From Gadus chalcogrammus (taxonomy: Eukaryota > Chordata > Actinopteri > Gadiformes > Gadidae), in the NCBI RefSeq assembly GCF_026213295.1, contig NC_079426.1, forward strand, positions 19,885,817 through 19,949,816: a stretch of DNA of 64,000 nucleotides. Reading direction: 5' to 3'. The notes under the pieces were generated by a model. That model did no database searches, was not told where the DNA came from, and worked only from the letters and a program-made list of their open reading frames with translations. The translations under genes and the position numbers were made by a program. Below, piece after piece: positions 1 to 13,258 of the stretch (position 1 is its first letter; every line of letters starts with the position of its first letter).

Positions 1-707
1 AACACTACCAGGTACCAACTCCACCTCAAATTTGCCTGTCTTCGCCAAAGCCTAACTAAACAGGATATAATATGTAGCCTACCCATTTTGCCAAGAAGAT
101 TTTTTAAACTTTTGATACATCCTGCTGCTATTGAAATATTATTCTAATGATTGTTTAGCTTTAAGCATTTTAACCATGCTAACGTGAATGGAAGAAGAAG
201 TTGTCAGAGCATGGTGACAGCCAATATGCACAACTGAGCTCAAGAATATACCTACACAATGAAGAGGTGGGTCTGTCTCTGCTACAACCTGATATGATCC
301 ATGTTGTTGCCATGCTATAGGTCTTTCGTGAATGAAAGCCAGCTTCCACACTTAAATACATTCGGAATAGGCTACTGCTTGAAACAAAACATGCAACTTT
401 CACAGCCTACAACTTGATCAAATTTCAAACAAATAGGCTACGATATAACTTTTTAGGCTAGCCTACTGTAGACTGGGCCTGCAGTGCTGTTTGAAAGACT
501 TTGTGGGTAGTTCGCTAGTAGTATGTGTAATAATTCAATGTGCTATGGAATCATGCAAAACAGTAAACACGCTGCATTCGTCTGCATTCAGAGTTAAAGG
601 AATCTGAAGGTGGCATAGGCACTATGGTGCGCTCTTGCGTTACTGGCGCATGTAGCCTAACTAGCCATATTAATTACTATTTTTTTGTTGTGATGTTTAT
701 TTTTTAG
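1..707. other. No gene recognised at left edge
   Basis: I see no convincing coding exon, RNA gene or structured repeat here. The short open frames lack recognisable motifs. If the ISL2EU-like gene that follows has earlier exons (a THAP-type DNA-binding exon would be expected for some relatives), they are not recognisable in this stretch and may lie to the left of the window. Confidence 0.5.
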
Positions 708-1872
708 AAACTGGTGAGCCCTCATTAGAAATGGATGACGTAGAACATCCATCACCAGGTATTACCACCACCAAATATGACTGACTACGAGTGCTCCTCA
801 GGGTATTAGTTGGCAGCCTGTAAGATCTGCTGAATTGTGCACGTGTTATGCTTCTTTTGAAAATGAGATTTGAGTTGAGATGTAACTCATCTGATGTCAG
901 TATTGCCGTGTTCTTGAAGAAAGTAGTCTAAACCGGATCGCTTTTAACTCACTTTATTTGTTAAAGTATTTCGGTATGGTAACTATGAAGCAAAAGGAGG
1001 GGAATTGTATTGAACACACGCATGGAGCAACCCACGGCTGACCTATCTTCTAGCCACGGGGCTACCAACGGGGCTGCAAATGGGTTTATGCCCTGATCCT
1101 ACTCCCGCTCCGCGTTTGTATCAAGTAGGCGTGGCCTATGTGGTGACGTATTGGCTCCGGCTTCCGCACCTGTCTAAAGGTGCTGCCATCTGTGGCTGGA
1201 GTAGTTATTACAGCTTGTATGTTTGATCCTGCTCCCTTGTGGCTATGTGGGGTTGATGCAGCTTATATGTTTGATCCTGCTCCCATGTGGCTATGTGAGG
1301 GTATCTTATGTGCTAATCCCTCCTTGGTCATCTCAGATAACCATTCTATAACAGGGTATATGCAGGAATCATAGAGATGAATTTACTACTATTTCGTTAT
1401 TTCTGGAAGAAAGTGGTCCAATCGGTCCAATCCTTGGTCGCTTTTAACTCGCTTTATTTGTTAAAGTAGGCATGTTTCGTTATGGTAACTGAAGCTTAAG
1501 GGAGGGAATTGTATCTAACACGTGTGAGGGACAATATCGTGAGCTTCAAGCCCCGGGCTTACGCGGTTACCTATAGACAAGTTTTTGACCCGTTTCCGCT
1601 CTACTTCCTTAACTCCTCCCGTGTATGCTTTCCACTTCCGTTCTGGCGGGCTCAGGTTTATGTTGCTAGGTATCTCCGATATCGACGCAGAGACACAGTG
1701 TGAAAAAGGATTGACAACGTATCGAGGAAAAGTGGTTCGGGAACTACGTGTGCAGTAGTTGGCTAAACTAGGCTAATACTGCGCAGGGTTGCAATCTGAT
1801 CTATATGTTCATAGACAGTAGAGCTAACGTTACATCATTGCTTGTACGTACGTTGGGTTGTGAGATACAGTG

Positions 1873-1915
<43 letters not shown>

Positions 1916-3058
1916 TGTAATGTTGTAGTACAATTTATGCGACTGTGATGTTTTTAGTGAGAGGACTCTACTATGCCTGCATTAATTTAGCTCCATCTAT
2001 GTGTTTTCTTCACCTTTTTAGATGCTCCCGAAACGTGTCAGCCTGCCTGTGAGGCTGAGCCTGCCACACCAAAATTCCGAGATGCCCAGACCCAGTGGGA
2101 GGATCCGTCACTGACTGACCACACATACTTTTCAACAACACAGTCTGTTAAAGTAGATAAGGCCACACAGTGCGAGGATCCTACTGTGACTAGCACCACA
2201 GTCATTGATGATTCTAGGTCTCGGCTGTATACAGGAGTGCGCATGGTTCAATTTTTCACCATGGTGAAGGCGTTGATGCCTTTCGCTAAGCCATCAATTA
2301 CCCTTCCTGTTGTTGACCAAATCCTGATGACCTTGATGAAGCTAAAACTAAATCTTATATTAGGAGATATTTCTCACCGTTTCAATGTGTCTTCATCAAT
2401 AGCGAGCATTGTGATTAGTCACTGGATTGGCGTGATGGGTGAACAGTTCAAAGTCCTGATCCCCTGGCTTCCAAGAGAGACCATTCGTGCCACCATGCCC
2501 TTACCGTTTAAGAGGAACTACCCTCGAACCACCTGCATCATTGACTGTGCCGAAAGTGCCATGCAGAGAGCCACAAACCCAGATTCAAGGAGTGACACTT
2601 TCAGTCAGTATAAATCACGCAACACTGTGAAATATCTTGTCGCTGTGGCCCCTAATGGGCTAATCATGTTTATATCGGACGCATATGCTGGCAGAAGCAG
2701 CGATACGTTTATCACCATGGACAGTGGGTTTCTGGACTATCTAAGGGCTGGTGATGAGGTCATGGCGGACCGTGGGTTCACCATTCGAGACCTGCTTTAT
2801 GAAAGAAAGGTCAGTTTGAAAATCCCTGCATTCACCAACAGGCGCAATCAGTTGACCAATGAGGAGATAACACGAACCAGGCGAGTAGCCAATGTCCGCA
2901 TACATGTGGAAAGAGCAATCCAGAGACTGAAGGTCTTTAAGATTTTATCCCAGACCGTTCCCATCAGCATGGCACGTAAACTGGACAACATCTTGACCAT
3001 CTGTGCTGGCCTAGTTAACCTAAGAAGTCCACTGATCAGAATGCCTCGTGAGGTTTAG
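708..3058 (+). CDS. ISL2EU-like DDE transposase (DDE_Tnp_4), two visible exons
   Basis: This is a DDE endonuclease of the IS5/PIF-like fold that would catalyse cut-and-paste transposition in the nucleus. I see two exons: 708-758 (acceptor AG at 706-707, donor GT at 759-760) and 2022-3058 (acceptor AG at 2020-2021). They join in phase 1. The second exon starts with an acidic, Thr-rich linker, followed by a helix-turn-helix-like region (DISHRFNVSSSIAS) and a DDE core: IIDCAES (first Asp), YAGRSSDTF (second Asp region), VMADRGF (third Asp block) and HVERAIQRLK (Glu). The frame is open to the TAG at 3058. The gene is tail to tail with the SWIM-YqaJ gene 469 bp away, the arrangement known for ISL2EU elements. 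The 5' end is not visible. Copies of an unrelated dispersed repeat lie in the intron. Confidence 0.85.
905..1375 (-). repeat. Dispersed repeat family A, partial copy 1
   Basis: This stretch matches, in reverse orientation, the right end of the inverted-repeat element at 57172-59144. Shared landmarks are the outer end CTTGAAGAAAGTAGTC, the block TTCGGTATGGTAACTATGAAGC, cut here as TTCGGTATGGTAAC, and the internal CACCTGTCTAAAGGTGCTGCC region, read here as CTGTCTAAAGGTGCTGCC. Like that copy, it carries two tandem versions of a short unit containing TGTGGCTATGTG. It lies in the intron of the ISL2EU-like transposase. Confidence 0.7.
1395..1690 (-). repeat. Dispersed repeat family A, partial copy 2
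   Basis: A second copy of the outer part of family A lies about 490 bp after the first, in the same direction. It runs from GGAAGAAAGTGGTCC through TATGGTAACTGAAGCTTAAG and GAATTGTATCTAACACGTG. Its details resemble the left end (57172 onward) of the complete element more than the right end, because both read GAAGCTTAAGGGAGGGAATTG. The pair therefore looks like a deleted or rearranged element rather than two independent insertions. Confidence 0.6.
1874..1907. repeat. (TG)n microsatellite
   Basis: About 17 uninterrupted TG units in the intron of the ISL2EU-like transposase. Confidence 0.95.
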
Positions 3059-3526
3059 AATCTTGCCTTGTGTCCCTGTGTGCTTACTAGTATTGGTTAA
3101 TATTGTAAATGATTGTTATAGTGATGTTATTGTGTGGGCTTGTTTTGTATTTCACTTTTTAATACATGTTAGGATTAAATACATGATCTTTCTTGTTGAA
3201 GCCATTTCTTTCATTTCCTCAAAACAATTAATTCATCCAGTGTTATTAATGTATGAGTTTACTATGAACGAATTGTGTTTAAAGAAATTGTAACACTCTA
3301 AAGAAGATGGGGCACTCATGATCGTAGTTCAGTGCAATAATGAAATGAAAATACATCAACCTTTATTTTCAACTTTGTATTATATTCAACATTAAATTCA
3401 TCATTATATTACATTATGTAAACAACAGACATCTGCTGGCACCCTTGGGCACCTACATAAGGCAGTTTATTTTGGTTTTAAAATGCTGAGATATTTACTG
3501 CAGAACTGTAACCTTCCCTCGACAAA
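3059..3526. other. Convergent intergenic spacer of the ISL2EU-like element
   Basis: This 468-bp AT-rich spacer lies between the stop of the transposase (+) and the stop of the YqaJ gene (-). It would hold both 3' UTRs. Several AT-rich polyadenylation-like stretches are present, but I cannot assign a specific signal. Confidence 0.5.
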
Positions 3527-4734
3527 TTAATCAACGATTTTTGGGAGCATGTGGGAAAAGTAGAATGTGCGCAGCCTTGTGATTTGCTCCTGAACAAAGC
3601 CTTGGTCATAGGGTACTTCTATTTCTAGGTGCTCAGTTTTGTTCCAGATGACCAACTTGGCGTGCTGAAGCCCTGTGCAGTGCATCCCAAGTTGAACCTG
3701 CATGTAGTAGCCTTTTTGACCATTGCAGTCAATATGGTATTCTACCCTATCGCCATTTGCCACAGTTGTGATTTCACAGCTCTTTGTTGCCAAAAATAAT
3801 TTAATTGACTTGTCTCCCATCACTTTTGGTGTTTTGATTTCTAAAAGAGTGTCTTTGTTTATCACTCCATCGGGTGATGCTGCAAGCCACGGTTCCTTTT
3901 TGCACACCACTAACCCTTTGGTTTCGATGCTGTTGCCCAGAGTTTCCAAATAGTCCCTTGCAAGTTCCTCCCCCTCCGCTCCTTGACGAGTTGCGGCATT
4001 GCCACGGAAGGATGGATGTAAGTGCTCTGACAAAAACTTCTCAGGCGCCGTGGTTAAGCGAATGGGCACCTTTTTAGCCGTGCTTGCTGTAATTCGCACT
4101 CTCCGTGCATCGTGCCAGACCTGTTCTTTGCTCTGTGCTTTTGTAACCTTCTCAATCTCCTCAAGCTGGGGTGTGGACGTATCAATGTATTGATTGTAGA
4201 AGGTTCTGCATTTTACACAAGCCAGTGGTGTGTGGTGCTCATCATGGGTTAGGAGATGGAGGTGTGGGCATGGTATTGGATCGGTGATGTTGGAGGTATC
4301 AGCATTAAGGCAGAGTTGTAGGAGGCTATTCCCAGGGCAATTGAAAAGTTCTGCCATTGGTGAGGCAAGTGCGTTCTTCCTCCACTCTCCATGATTTCCA
4401 AAGAGTCTCACCTCCTGTGCTGGTTCTGGAGTGGTAGAGGATGGCTGTGCAGTTGATGGCAGCTGGTAGAGGTCCTTCTTATTGTGTCGTTTGAAGCATA
4501 CATTCTTCATCTTCCTCTGACCAGCATTTCTTTTAGACCCAGCATTCCACTGGTTCTGTCCGTCTGTGCAGGCAAGCCCGGTTTTCCCCTGTCTCACAGC
4601 ATTTTCTACCTAGAAAGATGTATAGTAAAAACAGTGCATTGATATTATAATAATGAGTTCACTGCAAACATGCCATATGATATAGTTTGCACTGGGATTT
4701 CAGTAATAGAAAATGTGTTATTATTATGATCTTG

Positions 4735-4801
<67 letters not shown>

Positions 4802-7800
4802 CACTCTAACCTCTATGATGTAGTTCGGATACTGAAAATAAAAAAGACATATAGGCCTAGAGTACAATGGTCAAATAATCAATCAATCAATCAATTTATT
4901 ATTTAAAGTGCAAAATCACCATGGTACATGGTCTCAATACACTTTACAAAATATCAAGTACAATAATAACATTAAAACAACATTAAAACACCACAGGTGT
5001 TTTGATAAAACAGTTAAAAATTATAAAATTATAAAACAGTTAAAAATTAGTTTAAACCAAAGTATTGAGTAAAAAGGTATGTTTTAAGACGGGACTTGAA
5101 AATTGCAGTGGATGAAGCTTCTTTGATACATAGTGGGAGGCCATTCCATAGAAAAGGAGCACGGTAGGAAAAGGCCCTGCCACCAGCAGACTTTTTATTG
5201 ATTGGTGGGATGACAAGGAGGTTAGAACTAAGAGAACGGAGTGGACGTGGCGGAATGTAGGGAAAAAGTAGTTCAGTTAAATAGGAAGGTGCAAGTCCAT
5301 TTAATGCCTTATAAGTTAAGAGGAGAACTTTAAAATCGGCTCTAGCCTGAATGGGCAGCCAATGTAATGATGCCAGGACAGGAGTTATGTGACAGTACCT
5401 ACTTGTTTTTGTTAAGAGTCTGGCGGCTGAATTTTGCACAAGCTGAAGGCTCCTAGTAGAACAGATGGGGAGGCCAGAAAAAAGGACATTACAGTAATCC
5501 AAACGGGAAGACACAAGGGCATGGAGAACCACCTCGGCGCTACGCCGGGACAGAGCAGGGAGGATTTTAGCAATGTTGCGCAGATGAAAGAAGGCCGACC
5601 TGGTGGTTTCCTTGATGTGAGTCCGGAAAGTCAGGGTTGGGTCAAAAGTAATGCCTAGGTTTCTAATGTGCGTGCTTTCAGAGATTGAACAGCCATCGAT
5701 ATTAAGACAGAGACTCTCAGAGAAGTACTTGTAGTTATTAGGCTTAATCACCAGCAAATCAGTCTTAGCAGTGTTAAGCATGAGAAAGTTTTGACTCATC
5801 CAGGTCTTGATTCGGCGAACACATGATTCCAGATTTTGTATATGGGAGGGGTCATTAGGCTGTAGTGGGATGTACAGCTGTGTGTCGTCAGCATAGAAAT
5901 GGAACTTTATACCATATTCGGCAATTATCATACCCAGAGGGAGCATGTAGATACAAAACAGCAGGGGCCCCAGGACAGACCCCTGGGGCACACCAGTGGT
6001 AACCGTAGAGCATTCTGACAAAGAGTTATTGAAACTGACACATTGGGTTCTACTAGATAAGTAGGACTGGAACCAGGAGAGCGCCAGCCCGTGGATACCA
6101 ACGTAATGCTCCAGTTGGTGTAGAAGCACACAATGATCTACTGTGTCGAAGGCCGAACTTAAGTCAAGAATTAAAAGTAAGGAGGCTGATCCAGAGTCAG
6201 CAGTGACAAGTAGGTCATTAACTACTCTAGTTAGGGCAGTCTCAGTAGAGTGGCAGGAGCGGAAACCAGACTGAAAATTGTCAAAGAGATTATTGGCAGA
6301 AAGGTGGAGAGTCAGTTGATCAGCAACAATTCTCTCAAGTATTTTTGATAAAAAAGGCAGAGTGGAAACAGGTCGATAATTTGCAAGAACCAGTGGATCG
6401 CTATTCGGTTTCTTGAGGAGTGGTTTAATGATAGCAGATTTATAGGTTAAGGGGACACACCCCTCAGAGAGGGAAGTGTTAAAGATGGCATGTATAGGGG
6501 CACTCAGAATAGGAAAGAGTTCCTTAAGGAGGTCAGAAGGGATGGGATCTAGTGAACATGTTGTTGGCTTTGAGGCGGCAACCATTGAGGCCAGGGCCTC
6601 AGCAGAAATAGGTTTGAACTGAGAGAGTGAACTCGTGGACCAGGACACAGAGCCCTGGTTGGACATGGTACTAGAGGGCTGCTGGCTAATGATATTGTTC
6701 CTTATTTGGGAGATTTTGTCGGTGAAAAACTCTAGAAAATCATTAGCTGTGAAAGAAGAGCTCAGAACTGGTGAAGAGTGTGTAAGCCTGGCCACAGTAT
6801 TAAACAGGACCCGATGATTGTTCTTATTGGTATTTATCAAATTGGAGAAATAAGAAGATCTGGCAGCAGAAAGTGCATGTTTATAATGTTTAAAGCTAAG
6901 GGTCCAGGCGAGGCGTGAGGACTCAGATTTACAGGTGCGCCATCGGTCTTCAAGTTTACGACAAGCCCGTTTTAAAGAGCGAGTGAGGTCGGAGAACCAA
7001 GGTACAGATTTATTTCGAGTGCCTCTACTGGCTCTAAGAGGAGCAAAGAAATCAAGCGATTCTGACAGTGCACTGTTTAGGCCATCTGTAAGGTTGTTGA
7101 GGTGGAAGAGCTGGAGGGACAGGAACTGATTTTATACTAATCAGGTTAGATGTGACCCTCCCATGAGTGCTGGAACGATCAACTTTATTGGGATCAAGAT
7201 TGTTGCTAAGAGGACAGTGAGAGCGTTTCGACAGGATGCAACGCCTGTCAGTAACTCTAATAGGGATATGAGTGCAGATAGAAGTTGGAATTGACATTGG
7301 AAAAGAGGTATGAGGATTTGCAGCAGGTTTTGCTGCTGCAAAAGAACTAGGTGGAGTAAAGGGGCCAGAAGTGCAAACGTTAAAAATGACAGCAGGACCC
7401 GCACTGTCAGAGACAGTGTTGTGACAGGAAGACAACGTGTGCAGGGCTGAGTCTTGCTGGGAAAAGCATCATTTCAGGCTGAAAGCAATGAAGTTAATAA
7501 AATTGCTTGTTAATCTTTCAGACCCTTTCCTATTCAAGTGTAAGCCATCAAATTTGAAGAGATCACGCTCAGTCCAGAAATAGTCAAAATTACTGATAAA
7601 ACCCAGGCCTGTTGCAGTGGTGAAGTTCTGCATCCACGTGTGCAGACTGAAAAGTCGGCTAAAACGCTCTGAGCTTTTGAGCAGGGTGGGAATAGGGCCA
7701 GAGAGAATACACCTCTTCCCGAGGCTTTCAACAGTGTGAATCAGTGACTCAAGATCAAGGTATAGTTTGCAGGAGCGTCTGGACATGACGTCATTTGTGC

Positions 7801-9042
7801 CAGTGTGCAATAGAACAGTGTGAACAGATGGGTGGAGATCAATAAGGACAGGTATCCGTTCTATAAAGTCAGTAGTAATCCCACCAGAGAGACAGTAAGT
7901 AATGGAGCCTGGGAGATGCACATTTCTGATGATAGAGTCACCAAGTATAAGAATTTCAGGAGGTTGATTCTTGCAGCCATTGTCATAGACTGACAATTTA
8001 GGAGACAGGGAGAGATGGGAGTTGCCAGGGTTTTCAGGATCAGTAGAAGAGGGATTAGCGCCCCCTACACAGATGACGTCATCATTGCGCGTCGGGGCGA
8101 ACGGACCCACTCCAGGCAGTGGGAACGATTGCTGCGGGGCAGGTAGAGGAGGCCAGTCTTCTGAAAGGGATACAGATGAAGGGGATGAACACCTTGGACG
8201 TTTATCCTGGGACATTAGTGGACTAGATGGAGGGGTGCGACGCTTTCTGCGTCGGGAGATTGGCAGGATCGGTTGCTCCTGAGCGGTGAGTGAGGATGTA
8301 GCCGGTAGCCCAGCTAACTTCTCCAGTGGGGTGAAGAAGTTTGACAACGGGATGAAATCATCGTCGTATTCATCCAAGTCAGGGGAAAAGAAGGGGAGAG
8401 AGACCCGTCTCCCCTTCTTAACAGCAGTCGTCCAGGAGGAAAAGGGAGCATCCAATGTGCGGTGGTCAGCGTTGGCCGAGCTTGGACCATCCTGCTGCAG
8501 CGCTTCCACCCGGGCGAGAAGCGAGGATTGGCGCTGGAGGACATCATCCAGGAGGGTCGCAATGGAGCGAAGCTCTGACTTCAGGCAGGACAGCTCATGG
8601 TCCGCCGTAGTGAGTGGAGGCATACTCGCAGCGCGTCTCTCGTGCGTCTTCGGGTAGTGTAGCACAGTGATAATGGGCTTAAATAATGAGTTACCTTCCA
8701 CAGGATCGCAGCTGCATGGGAACAAGATCTCCCTGGTCCAGCGACACACGTACATCCCGCCGTTTTGACTTCTCCAGCTTCAGTTACCAGCACCCAAGCA
8801 TTATGCCACGCGCTATTCAAACATTGACTGGGCTCTACATTTGCTTTCAAATAAACAAAACGATCATGTTTGTATGACATGACACAACCAACTTTGACGC
8901 TATGCAAATATTGATAAGCCTCGGAGGCTTTCAGACTGTCCATCGCTTTCCCATCCGTTGCTATGGAGTCCACGAAATAGGCGCAAATCTTGCTGTACGT
9001 TATGTTGGGCCACGTCGCCATGTTATCCACCCAGTTCTGCAC
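3527..9042 (-). CDS. SWIM zinc finger + YqaJ-type nuclease protein, two exons
   Basis: This is the accessory gene of the ISL2EU-like element. Exon 1 (9042 to 8695, 5' limit uncertain, no clear ATG) ends with a SWIM zinc-finger motif, CTCVAGPG...CSHAAAILWK, where CxC is followed by CxH. Exon 2 (4609 to 3527) continues in phase 0 with VENAVRQGKTG and then a YqaJ/lambda-exonuclease-type restriction-like nuclease domain. Visible nuclease landmarks are RRVRITASTA, ATRQGAEGEELARDYL, AASPDG, LLEIKTPK and GYYMQVQLGMHCTG, which supply the Glu/Asp/Glu-x-Lys metal-binding pattern. The donor (GTAACT at 8694) and acceptor (CTAG at 4611-4610) agree with consensus. Original intron length would be near 275 bp; an L2 LINE now enlarges it. 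Both exons are open, so it could be functional if its promoter survives. Confidence 0.85.
4737..4796. repeat. (AC)n microsatellite
   Basis: A 60-bp uninterrupted AC run in the intron of the SWIM-YqaJ gene, just outside the L2 insertion. Confidence 0.95.
5047..7435 (-). pseudogene. L2 ORF2: reverse transcriptase with endonuclease domain deleted
   Basis: The frame from 6840 down to 5047 codes a complete L2/CR1-type reverse transcriptase. Visible motifs are NYRPVSTLPFLSKILE, FQSGFRSCHSTETAL, LLILDLSSAFDTVDH, GVPQGSVLGPLLF and FYADDTQLY (the YADD catalytic box), with the C-terminal end FKSRLKTYLF. The frame also extends upstream of 6840 through a linker (SVPWFSDLTRSLKRACRKLE) to about 7115. Beyond about 7130 the frame changes and only a short N-terminal piece (from 7435, MSSCHNTVSDSAG) follows. 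The roughly 230-residue APE-like endonuclease that should lie between is absent. The element therefore carries an internal deletion and could not nick its own target. Confidence 0.85.
7469..8623 (-). CDS. L2 ORF1 with coiled coil and SGNH/GDSL esterase domain
   Basis: ORF1 proteins of CR1/L2 LINEs bind element RNA and often end in an esterase domain. I start at the ATG at 8623 (MPPLTTADHEL), because the 44 residues upstream have no family character and run into the insertion junction. The N-terminal 40 residues form a likely coiled coil (CLKSELRSIATLLDDVLQRQ). A Ser/Pro-rich middle follows, then the SGNH domain: block I ILILGDSIIRNV, block III LHTGTNDV and block V FDGLHLNRKG, giving Ser, Asn, Asp and His. 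It is intact over 384 codons. ORF2 starts 34 bp downstream. Confidence 0.85.
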   Translation of the reverse strand: MPPLTTADHELSCLKSELRSIATLLDDVLQRQSSLLARVEALQQDGPSSANADHRTLDAPFSSWTTAVKKGRRVSLPFFSPDLDEYDDDFIPLSNFFTPLEKLAGLPATSSLTAQEQPILPISRRRKRRTPPSSPLMSQDKRPRCSSPSSVSLSEDWPPLPAPQQSFPLPGVGPFAPTRNDDVICVGGANPSSTDPENPGNSHLSLSPKLSVYDNGCKNQPPEILILGDSIIRNVHLPGSITYCLSGGITTDFIERIPVLIDLHPSVHTVLLHTGTNDVMSRRSCKLYLDLESLIHTVESLGKRCILSGPIPTLLKSSERFSRLFSLHTWMQNFTTATGLGFISNFDYFWTERDLFKFDGLHLNRKGSERLTSNFINFIAFSLK

Positions 9043-10825
<1,783 letters not shown>

Positions 10826-11019
10826 TGTGACACAATATATACAATAATAACCCAGAAAAACAGCTGGGCAACTACTAAATACAATTTATTGCAAGAAGAA
10901 CCCTGAAAAACTGTTTTTCTTTATGCAAATTCTTGCAGAACACAAAACTGGGGTGTGTGTGTAAATTATGCCACGCTGGACAACTACTAAATGCAAACAA
11001 ACATTGCATATTCTGTGTT

Positions 11020-13079
11020 TTAAAATGCCCCAAACAAATGTTCACGCCTCTCCGATGTGCCAATGAAGGCAGTGGCTATTTTCTGTCTCGTTATTTTCTC
11101 CAGCTTCTCCTTGTGGACATGGCAGACAGACACACTGTTGAGTCGTGACTGCTCCATCGTGGAGCGGAGCCAATTCTTCAAACGACGCAGGGCACTGAAG
11201 CTCCGCTCCGCTTCGCAAGAAGAGACTGGGACCACAAGCAACAGCCTAACAAGAGCCTCCACCTGGGTAAACAGCCGCCTTACTTCTGGTACCATGGTCT
11301 TCAAGACATTAGTGACTTCCTGACAAGAATTGAACTTGTAATTTGCCTTCAGCATAGCTAGTTGCATTTGCAGCAGCTGTGCATCCAATTCTGGGTAGAG
11401 CTCTACTACCTCGCTAATTTCTCCCGACACTAGGTGTTGCTCCAACGTGGCCAAACGGTCAAGGCCCTCTTGGTTGAACCTCTCATCCAGCTGCACGCTT
11501 GCTGTATCGATGGCAGAGAAAAATTGCACCCTGAAAAAGTCCTCTGCCGAAGACGGGGTGTGGCTTTTTGCAGGCCCACCATATCGGTTAGCTGGTTTCC
11601 GTACTTGTGGAAGATTTATTGGCTGAAGATCAAGAGATGTGGTGAGTTCTACAGCTCTTGAGTAAAGCCTCATAAATTTCTCGCTTGTTCTCTGTGCCAC
11701 AAACGCTTTCCTTGTGCAATCAACAGCATCTAACATCCTGCCAATTGTTACTGCCCTCCCTTGCAAGCTTTTATTGAGACCTTCAAGCTGCAGGAGAATA
11801 TCCTGCCCAAGGATAAGGCCAAGTACCGTGTTGCCTTTTTGGAGATGGTCAAGAAGGCCACTTGCTCGAGGAGCTGTGACCCCATTCGAGGAAGCCAACT
11901 CCTCCAATGCAGCCAAGATCACCTCGTATTGGGTGAGGACCGACTTGATCGCTGGTGTTCGCACAGTCCACCTGGTAGCACACAATGGCTTGATTGTGGT
12001 GAATGAGCCATTTTCAGTCAATGCTATCTGTTTAAAGATTGTTTTGAATTTCCCAGAACTGGTGTGGATAAGCAGGCTTTTTGCGTGACCAGATTCACAC
12101 AGTGAGGACCACAGTGGACAAAAGTGGCAAGGGGCTGTTCTCTGCGGACCAAAGCTTGCATCCCAGATAGGTGCCCTGACATGTTTGCTGCTCCATCATA
12201 GGTTTGGCCACGAAGACCCGAGAGTGGAAGATTGAGACGGAGCAGCACATCGGAGGCAATTCTCCAGAGATGCTCGCCAGTTGTGGAAGAGGCCTCGTAC
12301 AACCCTACAAACTCCTCCCTTGGTTCCAGATCTTGGTCCACATAGCGGAGGCAGATGGAGATCTGCTCTGTTCCACTGACGTCCTGTGTTCCGTCCATTA
12401 TGAGGGAATACTGCAGCACAGGTAAGGCAGAAATCTCTGCGGCTATCCCCCTAATTATAATATGACCCATAATTCTCAGTAACTCATTTTGTGTGTCCGG
12501 GCTTGTGTAGGGATGGTCTCTCTTCAGCCAGCTTGCAAGGTTGGGGTCATCCTCCGCCTTATCTCGAAGATAATTTTGGAAGTTTCCATCCAAATTGGCA
12601 TGGCCCCTAAGAGCCAAGCCCTGTTTGGAGCGGTACCTTACCGCACCTACAATTTGTAAAAGAGCCAACCTGGCTGACTCTTGGGCCCTTGCTGAAGGGC
12701 GGCACAGTTTATTTCTTACGGAATCCTTTTTGTGCGCCTGTGTGTTGAGGGCAATTAAATGTGCCTTGCTGTTTTGGTGTCTGCTGAATGATTCCCTACT
12801 TTTTTTCCAGTTTCTGAACCCTACAGAGATGAATGTTTTTTCAGCACTTTAGGCCAATGCTGATTTTTGGTTTGCAAAAGCAGTCATACAGGGGAAACAC
12901 AAAACCCCCTTAACTTGCTGGCTGTAGTGCAGCCAAGGGAATGCTTCATACCAAATATCTTGGAAGGTAAGAGTCCTATTCTGCAGAATTTGTGGCTCAA
13001 TTTCTCGTGCACTGGGCTGGTACGGGCCATCCATTGGGTGTTCAAGGCAGATCCCCTCAGTTTGAGTAGCTGGCTGCTC
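11020..13079 (-). pseudogene. TTF-type zinc-finger hAT transposase (ZMYM1-like), broken
   Basis: This hAT-superfamily transposase is read from 13079 (acceptor TTTCAG) to 11020. Domains in order: a TTF-type zinc finger (IWYEAFPWLHYS..., GVLCFPC, then a GFRNWKK motif), a DUF4371-type region (LRGHANLDGNFQNYL), a first catalytic block LIMDGTQDVSGTEQ, a second block GQTYDGAANMSG, and a C-terminal hAT dimerisation region with SSCEAERSFSALRRLKNWLR. Two lesions are visible. One is an in-frame TAA at 12849-12851 just after the zinc finger. The other is a frame change near 12075 after HCVNLVTQKACL, where about 20 residues expected in relatives are missing. Otherwise the frame is well kept, so inactivation looks fairly recent. 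Small acidic exons precede it upstream. Confidence 0.85.
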
Positions 13080-13258
13080 CTGAAATGTAGTTAGTTCATT
13101 GGATGTGAGTAAGTGTAAAAAGTTCAGTGTGAGGACTGCATATTTGGCAAACAGAATGCAGATTTCAATGTTGACTTGATTTAAGATCATTGTTGCTGCC
13201 TGTCTGTTTGTTTATTTGAATACGATCAGGTCTTTCTCAAGACATTTGAGGGCCTCAC

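Larger units (their letters stand above)
4873..8687 (-). mobile_element. L2-clade LINE inserted in the SWIM-YqaJ intron
   Basis: This non-LTR retrotransposon is read on the minus strand. Its 3' tail is a short (ATTG)n-like array (4876-4896, seen as AATCAATC on +), typical of the L2 clade. Its 5' end abuts the host intron near 8680. A 7-bp AAATAAT is present at both edges (4873-4879 and 8681-8687) and is a plausible target-site duplication. The insertion lies only about 7 bp from the donor splice site of the SWIM-YqaJ gene. It carries ORF1 (SGNH esterase type) and an ORF2 that has lost most of its endonuclease domain. Confidence 0.85.
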
